Assembly: GCA_023014485.1 (NCBI GenBank)
Contig: JAJOZX010005613.1
Span: 218,501-282,500, forward strand
DNA from: Bathynomus jamesi
Taxonomy: Eukaryota; Arthropoda; Malacostraca; Isopoda; Cirolanidae
DNA: 64,000 nt
Direction: 5' to 3'
Shown piece by piece: positions 1-11,239 of the stretch. Both the position numbers and the translations under genes were made by a program. A model generated the notes under the pieces. It was not told the origin of the DNA, searched no databases, and saw only the letters and a list, made by a program, of their open reading frames with translations. Numbering within the stretch: position 1 is the first letter of the stretch; each line of letters opens with the position of its first letter.

Positions 1-2900
1 CAAACTATTTCATAGCGTGTAAGTGCTAACTCTGCTATTTATATAGTCCTAAGCATTTTTGCTTACTATATATAAATTTTTGCTCAGGCATTTATTCGGT
101 TAATTTAAAAATCCTCTCAGCTAATCTAATCTGTCCTTCGAAATTGTAAGATACACACTTTGCACCTAATACACCCAAATACACACTAGACCACAGGTCT
201 ATACATCATCCATTACGTAATTCTATTTTTACCTACAATAGTCAATAAAAATTAGTTTATCAATTGTACTATCATGGAAACCTTGAAAAATCCATGAACT
301 TTAAAATTTATATTTTTCCCTTTTACCTATTCATTATGAATGTAATTTTCCCCACAGAAAAAAATAAAATAAAATTTTGCTAAAAATTTTACAATATCAT
401 TGTTGTCTAACTTAAATGTTTGTCTAAATTAACGTATTAATCCTTTATTCTGTTTGTATAAAAGTAAAGTTTTAATCTTTGAATTTTTATATTTTAAAAT
501 AGCCCTCAAAGCGAGTGTCATGTTAAAAATTTGGATACCCTGCATTATACTCAACTACCCGAACTCGTTCTGTATAAAACTTGTAGTGTAAAAAAGAATG
601 TCGTCATCTAACTTGAAGTAGTTAGGATGTTATTTTCTCATTTGTATTGTATTAATTGTATTATATTATTGTATTAATACCATTTTAGGGGGGGAAATAC
701 TGTAAAAAGTGAACAATGAACAATTCCTATACCATCATTATATGGATTCATTGTCTTCATGCAGTACTTATGTTCGTATAGTTTTTATGTTCGAATGTCC
801 ATTTTTACATAAGAACCAAAATCGCTTAACGCGAGTTTGGATAATAATTTTACTTGTAGCTTCCTATTTTTGTTCGTGTCACAACCCTACGATCTACCAT
901 ATCTATGGTTTAGTCGTATCCATTTTCCATTTGTTATAGAAGTTATTATAATTAATTATGAATTGTCTTGCATCTCACCCTCGACCCTAGATTATGCATA
1001 CACATTGCATGTAACAGGATTGGAACCCGTAGTTGTACTTCTTAGTCATTACTACCCACTCTTTGTCTCTAATTCGTTCTTGTAAATCTTCCTAATAATG
1101 ATTTGTACTATACGTAAAAATTCAATAACTATGACGTCACATTTTCCCTTCATCATATATCTAGTATTCAATGTATGGTAAATTCTTTAGTAATAATGTT
1201 GTGGTGTTATGTAGTATAAATATCATTATTCAACCATACTCATTCTTACATTCATGTTCTTTCTTGACCGCTATCCTTTATTAATTTTATTACTTATTCA
1301 TTCATCTACCTATTGTCTACTTATGCCCTATCAACTTATCAGTCTATGTTTACTCGTGTCTATATTACGCACACAACCTATTGTGTGACGAATGATATGT
1401 GTACACTACTGTGTGCAGTCGTACATGTCTATTGACGATCATGATTACGTACATGTATTCTTTTTACGTTTTATTTTCTTTTATTATTTCACCTCTCGCA
1501 AGTTGTTTATTATTGCTGAGACGAAGGTTCGAATTCCGATTACGTCGTCAAAAGCGAGCCTCTGAATTCGAATTCTTCTCTCTTGCCTCTGCTACCAATT
1601 TATAACGTTAAGATGTGATGTTATATTATTATATACCATATTGTTCCCTGCCAGGCTACTGGTTATTATCTACTTAGGCACATAGTTATCCACGTTCTCA
1701 TTACCTGTACTTACTACTTCTACCTAATTGTCATTCAAATTCCGTTACTTATGTGTTACGTTATCATTAATGTCCGTGTACTTTCAAATGAAAAGTACAC
1801 CGTATTGTTTCTCCGCTTTCCTCATCGCTGGCTAATTAGACTTGCAAACTATAATAACCAACCATTCTTCTAATAATATTTGACATAATTTGGCGTAATT
1901 ATTGTTAACTATAAATATATAACATTGTTGTTAATCCCCTGTAAATTATAGAACAACGGAGAACTCTCCATTATTTAAATTGTATTACCTATTCAGATTA
2001 CTTCAGTATTAAATATGTCAATTAACAAATTGCCAAAATTGTAATTAACTGTAATACTTTAATTTAATATAACGTAATGTACTTTAATGAAACTGTAATT
2101 AATAATAACTTGTAATGTACTTCAATGAAACTGTAATTAAATGTAATGATTTAATTTATAATGTAAGAATTTACTTTAATAGAACTGTAATGAACAATCA
2201 TAAGCGAATGTGAAGTAATCCATAATTGTAATCGTAATTGTAATGAGCCAAAATTAATACGTACTCAGTCGTGTACTTAATTTGTACTTATGTGTACTAT
2301 TACGAAATGATATCGCCTTCAGAAATGAAGATTCGGCAAAAATATACGATTAGTTTTTTTTTTTTTTTTTATTTTTTAGTTGAAATTTTTCAAACCATCT
2401 GATCATGTGTTTAAAAGGGGGGAAACTTAACCTCCCACTGCCGTCCCCCAAAATTTAGGCTTATATTATACATGTATTGTAAAATGAACGACACTTCATT
2501 ACGGCTCTCTGCCTTGGTCACTGCTAAGAGACTCCCCTTGTTAGCAGCCTCGCTGCGGGGAGGGGGCAGAGGCCCCTTGCCTCCTTAATATTTTTAGATT
2601 CCGGCCTGAGCTATGGTCGAAAGAGGTCGAACCTCTACCCCTGTAAAATTCAGAGCACTACCTGTACATTTTGAGAAGTAAACTAAATGTAAGAGAAACT
2701 TTTTATTTTCCCCTTCGAGCCGTGCTCTCTTCAGAAGAACTTAGTCAGTTAAGTAAGATATTGGCATAACAGTCTGGCGAGTCTGTAGCCAAGAGTTTAA
2801 CAAGAGGCGACCGAAAAGAATTAGAATGTTATAGAAGAAATATCCGTTGCAGCCTCCTAACCAGAACCCTCGTCGATTCCGAACCGATTCAGGGCCATAG
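1..2900. other. AT-rich stretch without recognisable gene
   Basis: I see no coding region, RNA gene or transposon end that I can defend here. Short frames occur on both strands but are AT-rich and without family motifs. There is a poly-T run at about 2355-2370 and a G/C-richer patch at about 2395-2660 with no recognised identity. A short (TA)n follows at 2912-2931. Confidence 0.6.
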
Positions 2901-3171
2901 ACGGAGGGGTTAACATATATATATATATATATACACAAAATTTGTTTTCAAGTTTAGGTTAGATACACTTGGAGTAGCGTAAATATGAGCTTCGGTTAGG
3001 TTAGGTTGCTATACTCCATATTAATATCACTTATGCCTAAGAGAGATTTGGATGGTGGCCGCTAAAGTTCATCTCACTAAATGCACCCCTCTTTTCAAAT
3101 ACATCTCCCACCCTTATCTTATCATCATTATCACCCTTATCATCCCCGACCTCTCTTGAGAAATTAAAATT

Positions 3172-3573
3172 TTGCTTTTCCCTCCTCTTCCCCCACCCTT
3201 TCCCGTCACTTGGCACTTGCACCCTCACCCCCTCTCCTCAAGTGCGGCTATACTACTGAAACCAAGACTGAACTTTACCTCAAAGAGAAGGCTGTATGTG
3301 AGAAGAAAAATTAAAGAGGAATTATCAGAAAGATGTGTGGTAGCGGTTGAATATAAGGGTGGCAGTGCGATGTTTCGGATTGCTTCGTAAGTGGCCAAAT
3401 GTGTTCCTAGGGTTGATACTGAGACACCCCATGATGGGAAAATAACGTGTAGTGAAGAAGATAACATAGCCTTCTCAAGCACCATACCATTAGGGAAGAG
3501 ACTGGTGGCAGTGGTTTCATTTTTCAACAAGATAAAGTTCCTTAGAGCTGAGCGTACTGTAAACAAGCAATAG
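3172..3573 (+). other. Unrecognised reading frame with one internal stop
   Basis: One frame stays open for about 134 codons except for a TAA at 3388-3390. The part after the stop reads VAKCVPRVDTETPHDGK and onward to 3573. Base composition is less AT-biased than the surroundings, and an overlapping minus-strand frame of 120 codons also exists, so chance cannot be excluded. I recognise no family, and no start context or splice site decides the boundaries. It may be a decayed repeat-borne gene or simply a low-stop segment. Confidence 0.15.
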
Positions 3574-3984
3574 TAAACAAGCAACAAGTGGTGAAACTAA
3601 TAAGATACCCACGTCAATCGCCCAATCTCAACACCAGTGAAATGTCATGTGATGAACTTGAAAGAAGTGAAGAAGGTAGTAATGAATGTAAATATCCTAT
3701 AGGATATACGTCAGAGTGAATGACGATAGAAAATGAATCGTAACACAAATAACACCGGTCTGCAGAAAATCGATTTCTTTATTTGAGTTGTGATTCTGAA
3801 GCAGTTCGCTGCGCTGAATTCAAAACTGCTACCAGTTTTTTTCTATCACCCACAGTTTTAAAGTTATTAGCAAAACAATTTTGGGGCGTTTTGTAATTTT
3901 TTACCTTTTTTATCTTTAAATAATTTCGTTTTTTCATATTTTTCAGATAGATAATTCTAACATTACGTCTTTAAAATTTTAATA

Positions 3985-4620
3985 ATGGCTTCTAGAGGAT
4001 GTACCCATAGTCCAGACATATTTTGTTATATTTGTGGTCGGTATGTTGTAAAACAAAGGACAAATGTAACGACCTTCATTAAGAGAGCTTATCATGCTTA
4101 TTTTGGAATTAAATTAGGAGATCAAGACAAAAGTTGGGCTCCACACGAGTTTGTCTTACGTGTGTTGCGGCACTAAGGAATTGGAGCAACGGTAAAAAGA
4201 AAAGTTTGCCATTTGGGATCTCTATGGTATGGCGCGAGCCTAGAAACCATACCGACGACTGCTACTTCTGTTCTTGCAATGTTAAAGGTTATAATGCAAA
4301 GAATAAAGAGAGCCTTCAATACCCAAGTCTTCCATCTGCAATAAGGCCGGTACCCCATGGTCCAGAAGTTCCTATTCCCCCCCACCCGAGAGTCTGGATC
4401 AATACAATTCAGATTCTGATTCAGCTCCAAATCTAGACAATGATGATGTTTATGAACAGCCAACAGCTGACCGAGATCCTAAACCATTAACCCAAGCCGA
4501 ACTAAATGACTTAGTCAGGGATTTGAATCTGCCTAAGGACTCTGTAGAACTTTTGGAGTCTAGATTGCAGGAGAACAATTTGTTGGCATCCGACACATAC
4601 TTCGCTTGGTAAAAAAGGTA
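3985..4620 (+). pseudogene. Frameshifted copy of a cysteine-rich, multi-copy arthropod protein
   Basis: Three consecutive frames join into one protein of about 210 residues. The first begins MASRGCTHSPDIFCYICGRY and runs to about 4150. The second carries VCLTCVAALRNWSNGKKK and then WREPRNHTDDCYFC. The third, from about 4380, holds TQAELNDLVRDLNLPKDS and LLESRLQENNLLASDTYFAW, ending at a stop near 4612. The CxxC pairs FCYIC, VCLTC and DCYFC suggest a zinc-binding N-terminal module. The pattern is familiar to me as the N-terminus of a large unnamed family seen in many arthropod genomes, with function unknown. One frame change lies near 4150 and the other in a run of seven C at about 4377-4383. 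A G|GTAAAT donor-like site at 4617 could mean that a further exon once followed. Confidence 0.5.
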
Positions 4621-4747
4621 AATATATTTTTTCTTTCAGTTATTTTTTTATTCTTTCATAAACAAGCAATATGCTTGTCCAAGAGCTAGGAGCTATTTAA
4701 TTCTGCTTTAATTAGGTTTTACTCTATCACCTAAAGATTTCGTGCTA

Positions 4748-4984
4748 CAAGGGGTGTTGTAATACCTCATCTGTCCCCAAATGTTAACCACCCATTGATG
4801 GGAGGGGAGAGAGTATTTTGCTGGGAACGGGACTGGTTGTTATATATATTTACCCTACATTATTATGTAAGCGTTACTGTAGTCTATAACAACAAAATTT
4901 ATGGTTTAGCATGTGCAATCCAGTGTTGGTCTCGATAAGATGGTTCACATTTGGGGATAAATGGGGGGTTTATGACACACCCTG
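4748..4984. mobile_element. Mariner-type MITE
   Basis: The right end reads as the inverse complement of cagggtgtgtcataaacc and is followed by TA. The left end has a diverged copy, and both ends share the subterminal block tccccaaatgttaacca in inverted orientation (left at about 4769, right at about 4930-4945). The interior has no coding sequence. The left tip is degraded, so its exact start is uncertain. Confidence 0.5.
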
Positions 4985-5192
4985 TAGTAAGAAAACCATA
5001 CGTGATAGGGAAACACTAACTATATTTTTGAGATCAGCGCACTCAAATTATATAGAATCACCAACTAGTTTGTAAAAATCGATCGACAAGTTTTCAAATG
5101 TGTACTGGTGATAATCTATCAAAGCTCCAATTTGAGTATGTGCCCCTAATGACTGCCAACAATTGATGATATTATGACAGCAATCCTCAAAG

Positions 5193-5416
5193 CAGTGGTT
5201 CTTAACTCCTGGGTCACGACTCAAAATTGGGTCGCCAAACTATTTCAATTGGGTCATCAAGTTGCCATTTATCATTTATTTATGTTATCCCTTATCATTT
5301 TACCATTATTTACTTATTTTATTATCTATTACGAGTGAACTGTTTGAAGGCATGGGTCATCGAGTTAGCCCCGCGACCAGAATTTGGGTCGCAGCCTAAA
5401 AAGGTTAAAACCACTG
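5193..5416. mobile_element. hAT-type MITE with 8-bp target duplication
   Basis: The element begins cagtggttcttaac and ends gttaaaaccactg, an inverted pair typical of hAT/Charlie-like elements. It is flanked by cctcaaag (5185-5192) and ccttaaag (5417-5424), an 8-bp target duplication with one mismatch. Both ends also carry a gggtcgc-type subterminal motif. At 224 bp with no reading frame it is nonautonomous. Confidence 0.75.
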
Positions 5417-5569
5417 CCTTAAAGTAACTGTAATGCTGAAATAGGCGTTTCTTGCATTATCTGCTATGACTCCTAATAAACTGATGTTTATAACACATTT
5501 GTATATCAGTTGATCTTTCATTTCAGTGAATTTAATATTTTTAGTGTCCATAGTTCTCATATGATATAT

Positions 5570-5902
5570 ATGTTGTGTGTGTGTGTGTGTGTGTACACAT
5601 GGGTGAGTGGGTGGGTGAGTGGCTGTAGAGGGGGGGGGGGGTTAGGGGATAAAGACTATATTGAGAAGTTTCTTCACGAATGGGTAAATGTGGTGATAAA
5701 TGTAATGAAGAATAAATTTGGAAAGCACATTCATTCCTAACGAGTTCGTGCACTCAAATTATGGGATTTTTTTTATATATAATATAAGTTTTAAGTTCGA
5801 ATCTTTCATTAATTTATTAAAAATCGGGAGAAGTTATTTAAAGTACTTTATTACATGCGCATAAATTGGTTTTTGAAAGGATATATATATATATATATAT
5901 AA

Positions 5903-5962
<60 letters not shown>

Positions 5963-6110
5963 TTCCAGTAATTTATTGCTATTCTATATATAAGTGGATC
6001 TGGCCACTCGATCAAAGATAATTATGCCATGGAAAGATACATCGAATACATACATGCACGCACGCACGCACACACATGCGTGTGTGTGTGTGTTGTGTGT
6101 GTGTGTTTGG
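5570..6110. repeat. Microsatellite cluster
   Basis: This segment contains (TG)n at about 5573-5594, a G-run at about 5630-5641, a long (TA)n at 5881-5959, and mixed (ACGC)/(CA)/(TG) at about 6053-6108. The small reading frames crossing it are repeat translations. Confidence 0.8.
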
Positions 6111-6189
6111 GTGGGTGGTCTGCTCGGGCACAGTAACTGAGGGTAAGTGAAGTCGAGTGTGTCATAATTCACTGCTGAAGCCGGGTATT

Positions 6190-6395
6190 TTTTTGGTTTG
6201 GTTAGACTTGGTTAGACTAGCGAGTACGTCACTATTCAGTGATATAACAGAAACATTTCGAGCTCTCAACTGCACCCAAAACACTTATCACACGCCTTTT
6301 TCGGTTAAGGTTAATTTGGGTTAAATTAGGTTTCGTTAATTAGTTTTTGAGATATATGGATTTAAAAATGTCGGTACCTCGCTTATACAGAGATG
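6190..6395. repeat. Dispersed repeat A, copy 1
   Basis: About 200 bp matches 13655-13880 in the same orientation. Shared blocks include cccaaaacacttatcacac, an agcgag...cactat block before it, and ttaattagtttttgagatata after it. Both copies hold TTAGG-type telomere-like units. No ends or coding sequence were found, so the class is unknown. Confidence 0.55.
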
Positions 6396-6951
6396 CGCAC
6401 ATTGTGTGTTAGGGCGGGGGGGAGACTACAACCTGTATTATTTTTTCCTTTAAATTTAAACGCAATTGGTTCGATATCAACAATTTTATGGAGGTCGAAA
6501 TTTAAATTTTTTTTTTTTAAATTCTACTTTTTCAACTCATTTAAAAAAATTGTTTGTAGGATTGTTTTGAAATTTGCTCAAAAACTGTTACATATAATCG
6601 ATTCATTTCCTAAATATTTTCAGCAAAATACTGTACGAGTATACTGTAATGGTTGAAAAAGACAACTGTACCTTATATCCTATTTTCTCAAAATCGAAAT
6701 CCTAAAAATAGATGATTATTCAGATGGCTATAAAAAATAACTGTACATACGATGTTGTTCAAATTTTTAGGATATTTACGAGTAGTACATCGATGGACAC
6801 TCCAAAATATTAACATTTCGAAACAAATCATTGCGGGGGGAAAGGTTAAGTTAGATGTGTAAGGTGGATGCGGGTTAAAATTTTTTTTTTTAAATTGTTA
6901 AGTTCAAACCAATATTACGCAACTCAAAATAACAAATGGTAAAAAGTTCTA

Positions 6952-7295
6952 CAGGGTGTTCACAATATCTTGTTCCCCTAGTAAAATACTAACTGATTTA
7001 AAATACTAACACAGATTGCTTAACTAAAGCACACTGTTGTCTGGTAAGATGGCCTACCAATTCTTGGTTTATCTTTTACAGTTCCTGTTGTGAACAGTTT
7101 CTTTTCCCATCTCAACAGAGTCCTTTATGGAGGAGCTGCACGATTGAATAGGTCCTGGAAGTCTGCACGAATATTTTCAATGGTTTTGCCATTATGTGGT
7201 CTCTCATGGACCCAGGTACTAGCCAATACGCGTTGTTCAATCGTATAGTTGCTGTTGTCACACATTTCAAATGGCTCTGAAAGAAAACGAAAATG
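6952..7295 (-). mobile_element. Internally deleted mariner, N-terminal fragment (family shared with 37478-39548)
   Basis: The left terminal inverted repeat starts cagggtgttcacaatatc. On the minus strand a frame beginning at about 7270 reads MCDNSNYTIEQRVLASTW, then VHERPHNGKTIENIRADF, then FNRAAPP, a TAA, and RTLLRWEKKLFTTGTV to about 7040. This looks like the N-terminal helix-turn-helix DNA-binding part of an IS630/mariner transposase of about 345 residues. Everything after it, including the catalytic domain, is missing. The right terminal repeat is absent or truncated near 7295. The same layout (left repeat fused to the helix-turn-helix region) recurs in the copy at 37.5 kb, so both descend from one deletion derivative. 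Confidence 0.65.
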
Positions 7296-7582
7296 CGTAA
7301 ACCAGATTTATTACAATGAGTTTGCGGTGTAGCTAAATAGCAAGGAGGCAAACCAACTTTCAAATACATACAGTATCTCAAAAATTCAGAGGGGAGGGAG
7401 GGGCGTAGAATTTTCTGAAAAAGGAAATTTCTAATAACATTAAAATATTTGGAGTAAGTCTAGTCAAATTTTAAATTACTGAACTTAAAATTCTAGTAAG
7501 TTTGAAATTCTAGTCAAATTTCAAATTACTCAACTTGAAACAGCAGTAAAACGGTGAATATTTCATCAAAAGTAGTGTAGTA

Positions 7583-7781
7583 CAGGGTGTATATAAAGTA
7601 ACGCAAGTAAGAGACAAATCCGATCTGAACTGATTTAAACTAGTTTCAACTTGTTTTTTAACTCTTAAAAAACCTTTTCAAAACTTCTTATAAACCTTAC
7701 TATCAAATATATGGTTTTATAAAATACGTGTAATAAATATTACTTGTCCATGTTCACTTGCGTTACTTTATACACACCCAC
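7583..7781. mobile_element. Mariner-type MITE
   Basis: The left end cagggtgtatataaagtaac is matched by an inverted, slightly diverged right end (cttgcgttactttatacaca). The left side is preceded by TA. The 200-bp interior has no coding sequence. Confidence 0.6.
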
Positions 7782-8064
7782 CAGGTATTATACTTTCATA
7801 TAATTTAATACTTTGATTAAATTTTTAACTTTTAGTTCTCAATGAACGAATGCTACAAAATGTAAGGTTTCACAACATGACCCTATAGAAAATTCCTTCC
7901 ATAAAGCTAATTTCATGCCTTTCTATGGAGATTTTCAATGTCTTGGTCCTCGTAATCGTATCGGTTGATAGAGAAAGCGGGGAACCCACTATTAATTTTT
8001 AATATATTTTCCTAATTTTTGGCCATCATTTAAATTCGCTTCACGGACTTTAAACGAAATTCAT

Positions 8065-8235
8065 TAACCGGGATTACGACATCTGACCGACTTGACATTT
8101 TATCCACAAGTATATTGTGGATTAGATTAGGTTAGGTTAGATTAGGTTAGGTTAGCGTAGATTAGGTTGTTAGCATAGATTAGGTTACGTTAGGGTAGGT
8201 TAATTAGGTTTTTAGAGTGTCGTATTGTGGTCTTG
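8065..8235. repeat. Dispersed repeat B, copy 1, rich in telomere-like units
   Basis: The block ggattacgacatctgaccga and the following acaagtatattgtgg recur at about 60290-60340. Both are followed by irregular TTAGG/GGTTA units up to about 8210 and 60425. It is an interspersed element rather than a telomere: the units are degenerate and embedded. Confidence 0.55.
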
Positions 8236-8369
8236 TCGATCTGATGGGTACGAGTCCTCGTCAACAATTCCCAACTTTTTGTTATCAACAATTAAGCGTT
8301 TCGATTCAAGCAGTTACCTAAAATCATGGCGATAATCACTTATGTTTGCTGGCGTCCAATTTAAAAAGA

Positions 8370-8575
8370 AAAGTCTTCAGGGGTCAAAGTTGAAGTCTTC
8401 AAGAGAAGACTAGATACCTGGCTCAGGACGGTACCAGATGAGCCGGGTACCTGACTATGTACGGTGGATAGCGCAAGAAAGCAACTCGCTCCTCCACCAA
8501 GCCAATACCTAGAGGCGGGGCCACCAGCTTGACCTTCGCGTGTGAATAGGGACGAACGCACGGAACAGCAACGAG
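8370..8575 (+). mobile_element. CR1-like LINE, 3' end
   Basis: The translation contains GVKVEVFKRRLDTWLRTVPD and, after frame shifts, the ESNSLLHQA-type tail also found at 47380, 57800 and, on the other strand, 56370. This is the extreme C-terminus of a non-LTR retrotransposon ORF2 plus a short 3' UTR ending in gaacagcaacgaggt. Only the last 70 or so codons are present, consistent with 5' truncation. Confidence 0.6.
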
Positions 8576-8883
8576 GTTAACGAGGATAATAGGTATCTGT
8601 CTAACTTTCAGAGAAATTATTATAACAAATAGCAAAAGAAAATAAATTAAAAGTAGTCACTAATAATATTATATTCTAAAGAAATAATTATATTATTAAA
8701 ACAAAAATCTACATCGTACGTCTTATCAGTCAAGCCCGGGTGCCAGATGTACAATGTAAACAAATTTTTTTTTATACTTCACTGAAAATGAAATGGCGGT
8801 TAAAATTAGACCATAGTTGATTATTTTGACCAATTTCACTTGGTTATAATATTTGAACCAGGTTTAATATATATATATATATT

Positions 8884-9149
8884 TTTTAACTGCAAACAAC
8901 ACAGTATAATTAATGTAAAGAACGACGCTTGTGTAGAAGAGCGTTCCGCACAAGATGAGGAGGGAGAACGAACAAGTGAAAAATGAGGTACCTCCCGGGA
9001 ATCGAACCCGGGATCATCCGATTGCCGGTCAGATATGCTATCCACTACACCAAGGACCTCGATCAATCAGAAGTCGTAATTCTCCTACATACGAGCAGAA
9101 ACCAATGCCCTGAGGGGGCACCTTCGCATGCGGTACAAATATACATTTT
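8884..9149 (-). mobile_element. tRNA-derived SINE, tandem copy 1
   Basis: On the minus strand, 9066-8983 resembles a tRNA: an A-box-like ttggtgtagtggatagc, an anticodon-arm-like stem (tctga/tcgga) and a B box gggttcgattccc. The two outer 7-nt strands, gaggtcc and gtacctc, could pair with one mismatch, but the arm spacing does not fit a standard tRNA. It is embedded in a 263-bp unit starting ttttaactgcaaac that is repeated directly downstream, so I call it a SINE or tRNA-bearing repeat, not a functional tRNA gene. Confidence 0.6.
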
Positions 9150-9400
9150 AACTGCAAACAACACAGTATAATTAATGTAAAGAACGACGCTTGTGTAGAA
9201 GAGCATTCCGCACAAGATGAGGAGGGAGAACGAACAAATGAAAAATGAGGTACCTCTCGGGAATCGAACCCGGGATTATCCGACTGCCGGTCAGATATGC
9301 TATCCACTACACCAAGGACCTCGATCAATCAAAAGTCGTAATTCTCCTACATACGAGGAGAAACCAATGCCCTGAGGGGGCACCTTCGCATGCCGTACTT
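9147..9400 (-). mobile_element. tRNA-derived SINE, tandem copy 2
   Basis: This is a near-identical direct repeat of the preceding unit at 263-bp offset, with only scattered substitutions (for example cccgggaatcg to tcgggaatcg in the tRNA-like part). The high identity implies a recent tandem duplication. Confidence 0.6.
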
Positions 9401-9694
9401 AGAAGTACTTGCAGAGTACCAAATTACTCCACTGCAAAAGCCAAATTACCCCAATGGGGTAATTTACATAGTTTGGGAAACGCTGTGCTAATGTTATGTT
9501 TAATGTGCTAATGTTATTTAATGTGCAATTATATAATTATTTTGTCTTATATACTAACTCATATTCTAGTATGTAAACGTTTTGAAATGATTTTAGAACT
9601 TGGACAGTTTTTGTATATATTATTTTTACCAAAACATTTGTTCAGTTGTGAGTGGAAAGGAAAACTCATCTAATAATTAGTATCACTGTATAAA

Positions 9695-9826
9695 TATGGT
9701 ATACCCTATTTATGAACAGGGCCAATACGGCACTTAGCTTGAACAAGTGCCATTTCACTATATGGTATACCATATTTATCAACAGGGCCAATATGGCACT
9801 TACCTTGGACAAGTGCCATTTCAAGC
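9695..9826. repeat. Two-copy tandem repeat, 66-bp unit
   Basis: Unit 1 (9695-9760) and unit 2 (9761-9826) both start tatggtatacc and contain aacagggccaata followed by aacaagtgccatttca. A few substitutions separate them. The function is unknown. Confidence 0.75.
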
Positions 9827-9829
9827 AAC

Positions 9830-10563
9830 TTACTGAGAAAACCTTGTTGAAAAAAGTGTTTATAACGTTGTTTTCTAACTAGTTAAAATGTCAGTAATGG
9901 TTAAAGATAGCTGATTCAAAGTTGAAAGTGGTTCGTAGTTCACCCTAAAAGCCGATTGAAAACGGCACCAGTAAAACCACTCTAAATTGATCAAATTAAT
10001 CAGCTTTCATTTTCAGTGTTGGTATTATTTAATATGAATACTGGATAATATTCAGTAAAGTCTTTGTTTCAGTATTATTAATAATGTTTTATTTATATTA
10101 ACTAACATCTTTACGAAATTTATCATTTTTTATAACAAAAAACAGTAACTCGAAATTAAGTGCCCCACCCTAAATGGTGAAGATGATCATTTCCTTAAAG
10201 TTTGAACATGTTCATACTTCCGAAACTAACGTCGTAGTAAAAGTAGGTGTGACTGTTGATGATTATGGCTGATAGTGGGAATCCCGATTAGAGGTTGCAA
10301 TATATTCTTCCTCTTGTCTGTACCATCATAACATGGATTGTATGATGTTCTTGGCGTCCTTATGGGGGTCTGTTGCCATTAGAGAGAGCAGTTTTTTATA
10401 TTACTGGCAAGCGAAGTACAACTGAATTCCTCAACTTCCGCCACTCGAGGCTTGCGTGTCTTGTGGTGACTAGCTGTTGTGTGATAACTAACTAGAGAAA
10501 TTTGCTGATCTTTCTTTGTCAGGGAAAGGGAGGTTGTAACGGGAAATCTCTATCTGACTTCTT

Positions 10564-10568
<5 letters not shown>
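9830..10568. other. Gene-free stretch
   Basis: No coding, RNA or transposon signal is recognised. The next feature is a (GA)n run at 10569-10618. Confidence 0.5.

Positions 10569-10618
<50 letters not shown>
10569..10618. repeat. (GA)n microsatellite
   Basis: About 25 perfect GA units. Confidence 0.95.
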
Positions 10619-10620
<2 letters not shown>

Positions 10621-10699
10621 TTAACTCAAAAATAAACAGAAAACAAGTCTTCCGAGTACTTTCGCGTTTATCACAAATACTCTTTAGGTGTAATAATAA

Positions 10700-10875
10700 T
10701 GAGTCAACACCACTTCTCGAAGATCAGCGAAGTTAAGCGACATTGGGTCTCGGTAGTAGTCGGATGGGAGACCGTCCTCCTCGCCCGGATTATGTAGCGA
10801 CCCGTGGTTCGGATCCTACGCAAAGCTTACGTCATATGACCTTAGATGTTGCAAAGAGGTTAAACAACTCCATCA
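10700..10875 (+). mobile_element. 5S-rRNA-derived SINE, copy A
   Basis: The head resembles the internal promoter of 5S rRNA: atcagcgaagttaagc matches the A box/IE region and gtcggatgggagaccg the C box, at the spacing expected of 5S genes. A shared body follows: tgtagcgacccgtggttcg, then catatgaccttagatgttgc and gaggttaaacaactc. The same body is attached to all copies in the window, so it is a SINE3-type element rather than a 5S gene. The 5' part of 5S is poorly preserved. Confidence 0.75.
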
Positions 10876-10884
10876 TTTTTTTAC

Positions 10885-10966
10885 AATCGGTAGTCGAACC
10901 CCCGATCTCAGAGTCTTCACTTAGCTTATAGAGAAACGATGTTACTCACCGAGCTACGAATGCTGG
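10885..10966 (-). mobile_element. tRNA-derived SINE (family T1)
   Basis: The minus strand matches the tRNA-like head at 43988-44060: an A-box-like gtagctcggtgagtaac, the phrase tttctctataagc, and a B box gggggttcgactaccg. It lies immediately downstream of the 5S-SINE copy A in the opposite orientation. Confidence 0.6.
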
Positions 10967-10984
10967 TATCCAATCCATCTACAG

Positions 10985-11097
10985 GTCGCTACATCACCCG
11001 AATGCAGGGGAGGGTCCCCATGAAACTAATGAATATATCCACGGTCGCTTAACCTCGCTGATCTAACGGGAAGCGGTGTTGCAATTAGTCACGACGA
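10985..11097 (-). mobile_element. 5S-rRNA-derived SINE fragment, inverted copy
   Basis: The minus strand holds a degraded 5S-like block (rc of gcttaacctcgctgatc) and the reverse of ggtcgctacat from the shared SINE body. Together with copy A it forms an inverted pair around the tRNA-like SINE. Confidence 0.5.
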
Positions 11098-11166
11098 AGG
11101 TCTTAATAAAGGCAAAAGTACTGGAAAGGTCGGTTTTTCTTTACTTTGTGGATTACATTTTATATA

Positions 11167-11216
11167 TATATACATTTTAACTGCAAACGTTCTTCTATAC
11201 AAGCGTCGTTCTTTAC
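11167..11216. repeat. Rearranged fragment of the 8.9-kb SINE unit
   Basis: The motif ttttaactgcaaac is followed directly by the inverted complement of the tgtaaagaacgacgcttg segment that lies downstream of it at 8888 and 9151. The intervening part is missing and the second block is flipped. Confidence 0.5.
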
Positions 11217-11239
11217 ATATATATATATATATATATATC

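Noticed and set aside
3225..3587. A 120-residue minus-strand protein
   Set aside because: It overlaps an equally long plus-strand frame, has no recognisable family motif and no supporting splice or promoter signal.
8100..8210. TTAGG-type runs as a chromosome end or interstitial telomere
   Set aside because: The units are short, degenerate and found inside several dispersed repeats in both orientations, not in a long homogeneous array.
8983..9066. A functional tRNA gene on the minus strand
   Set aside because: The arm spacing does not fit a canonical tRNA, the base before the anticodon is not T, and the unit is a tandem repeat with flanking sequence like a SINE.
10700..10830. A true 5S rRNA gene
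   Set aside because: Only the internal promoter region is conserved, the 5' third and 3' stem are lost, and the same non-5S body follows in every copy.
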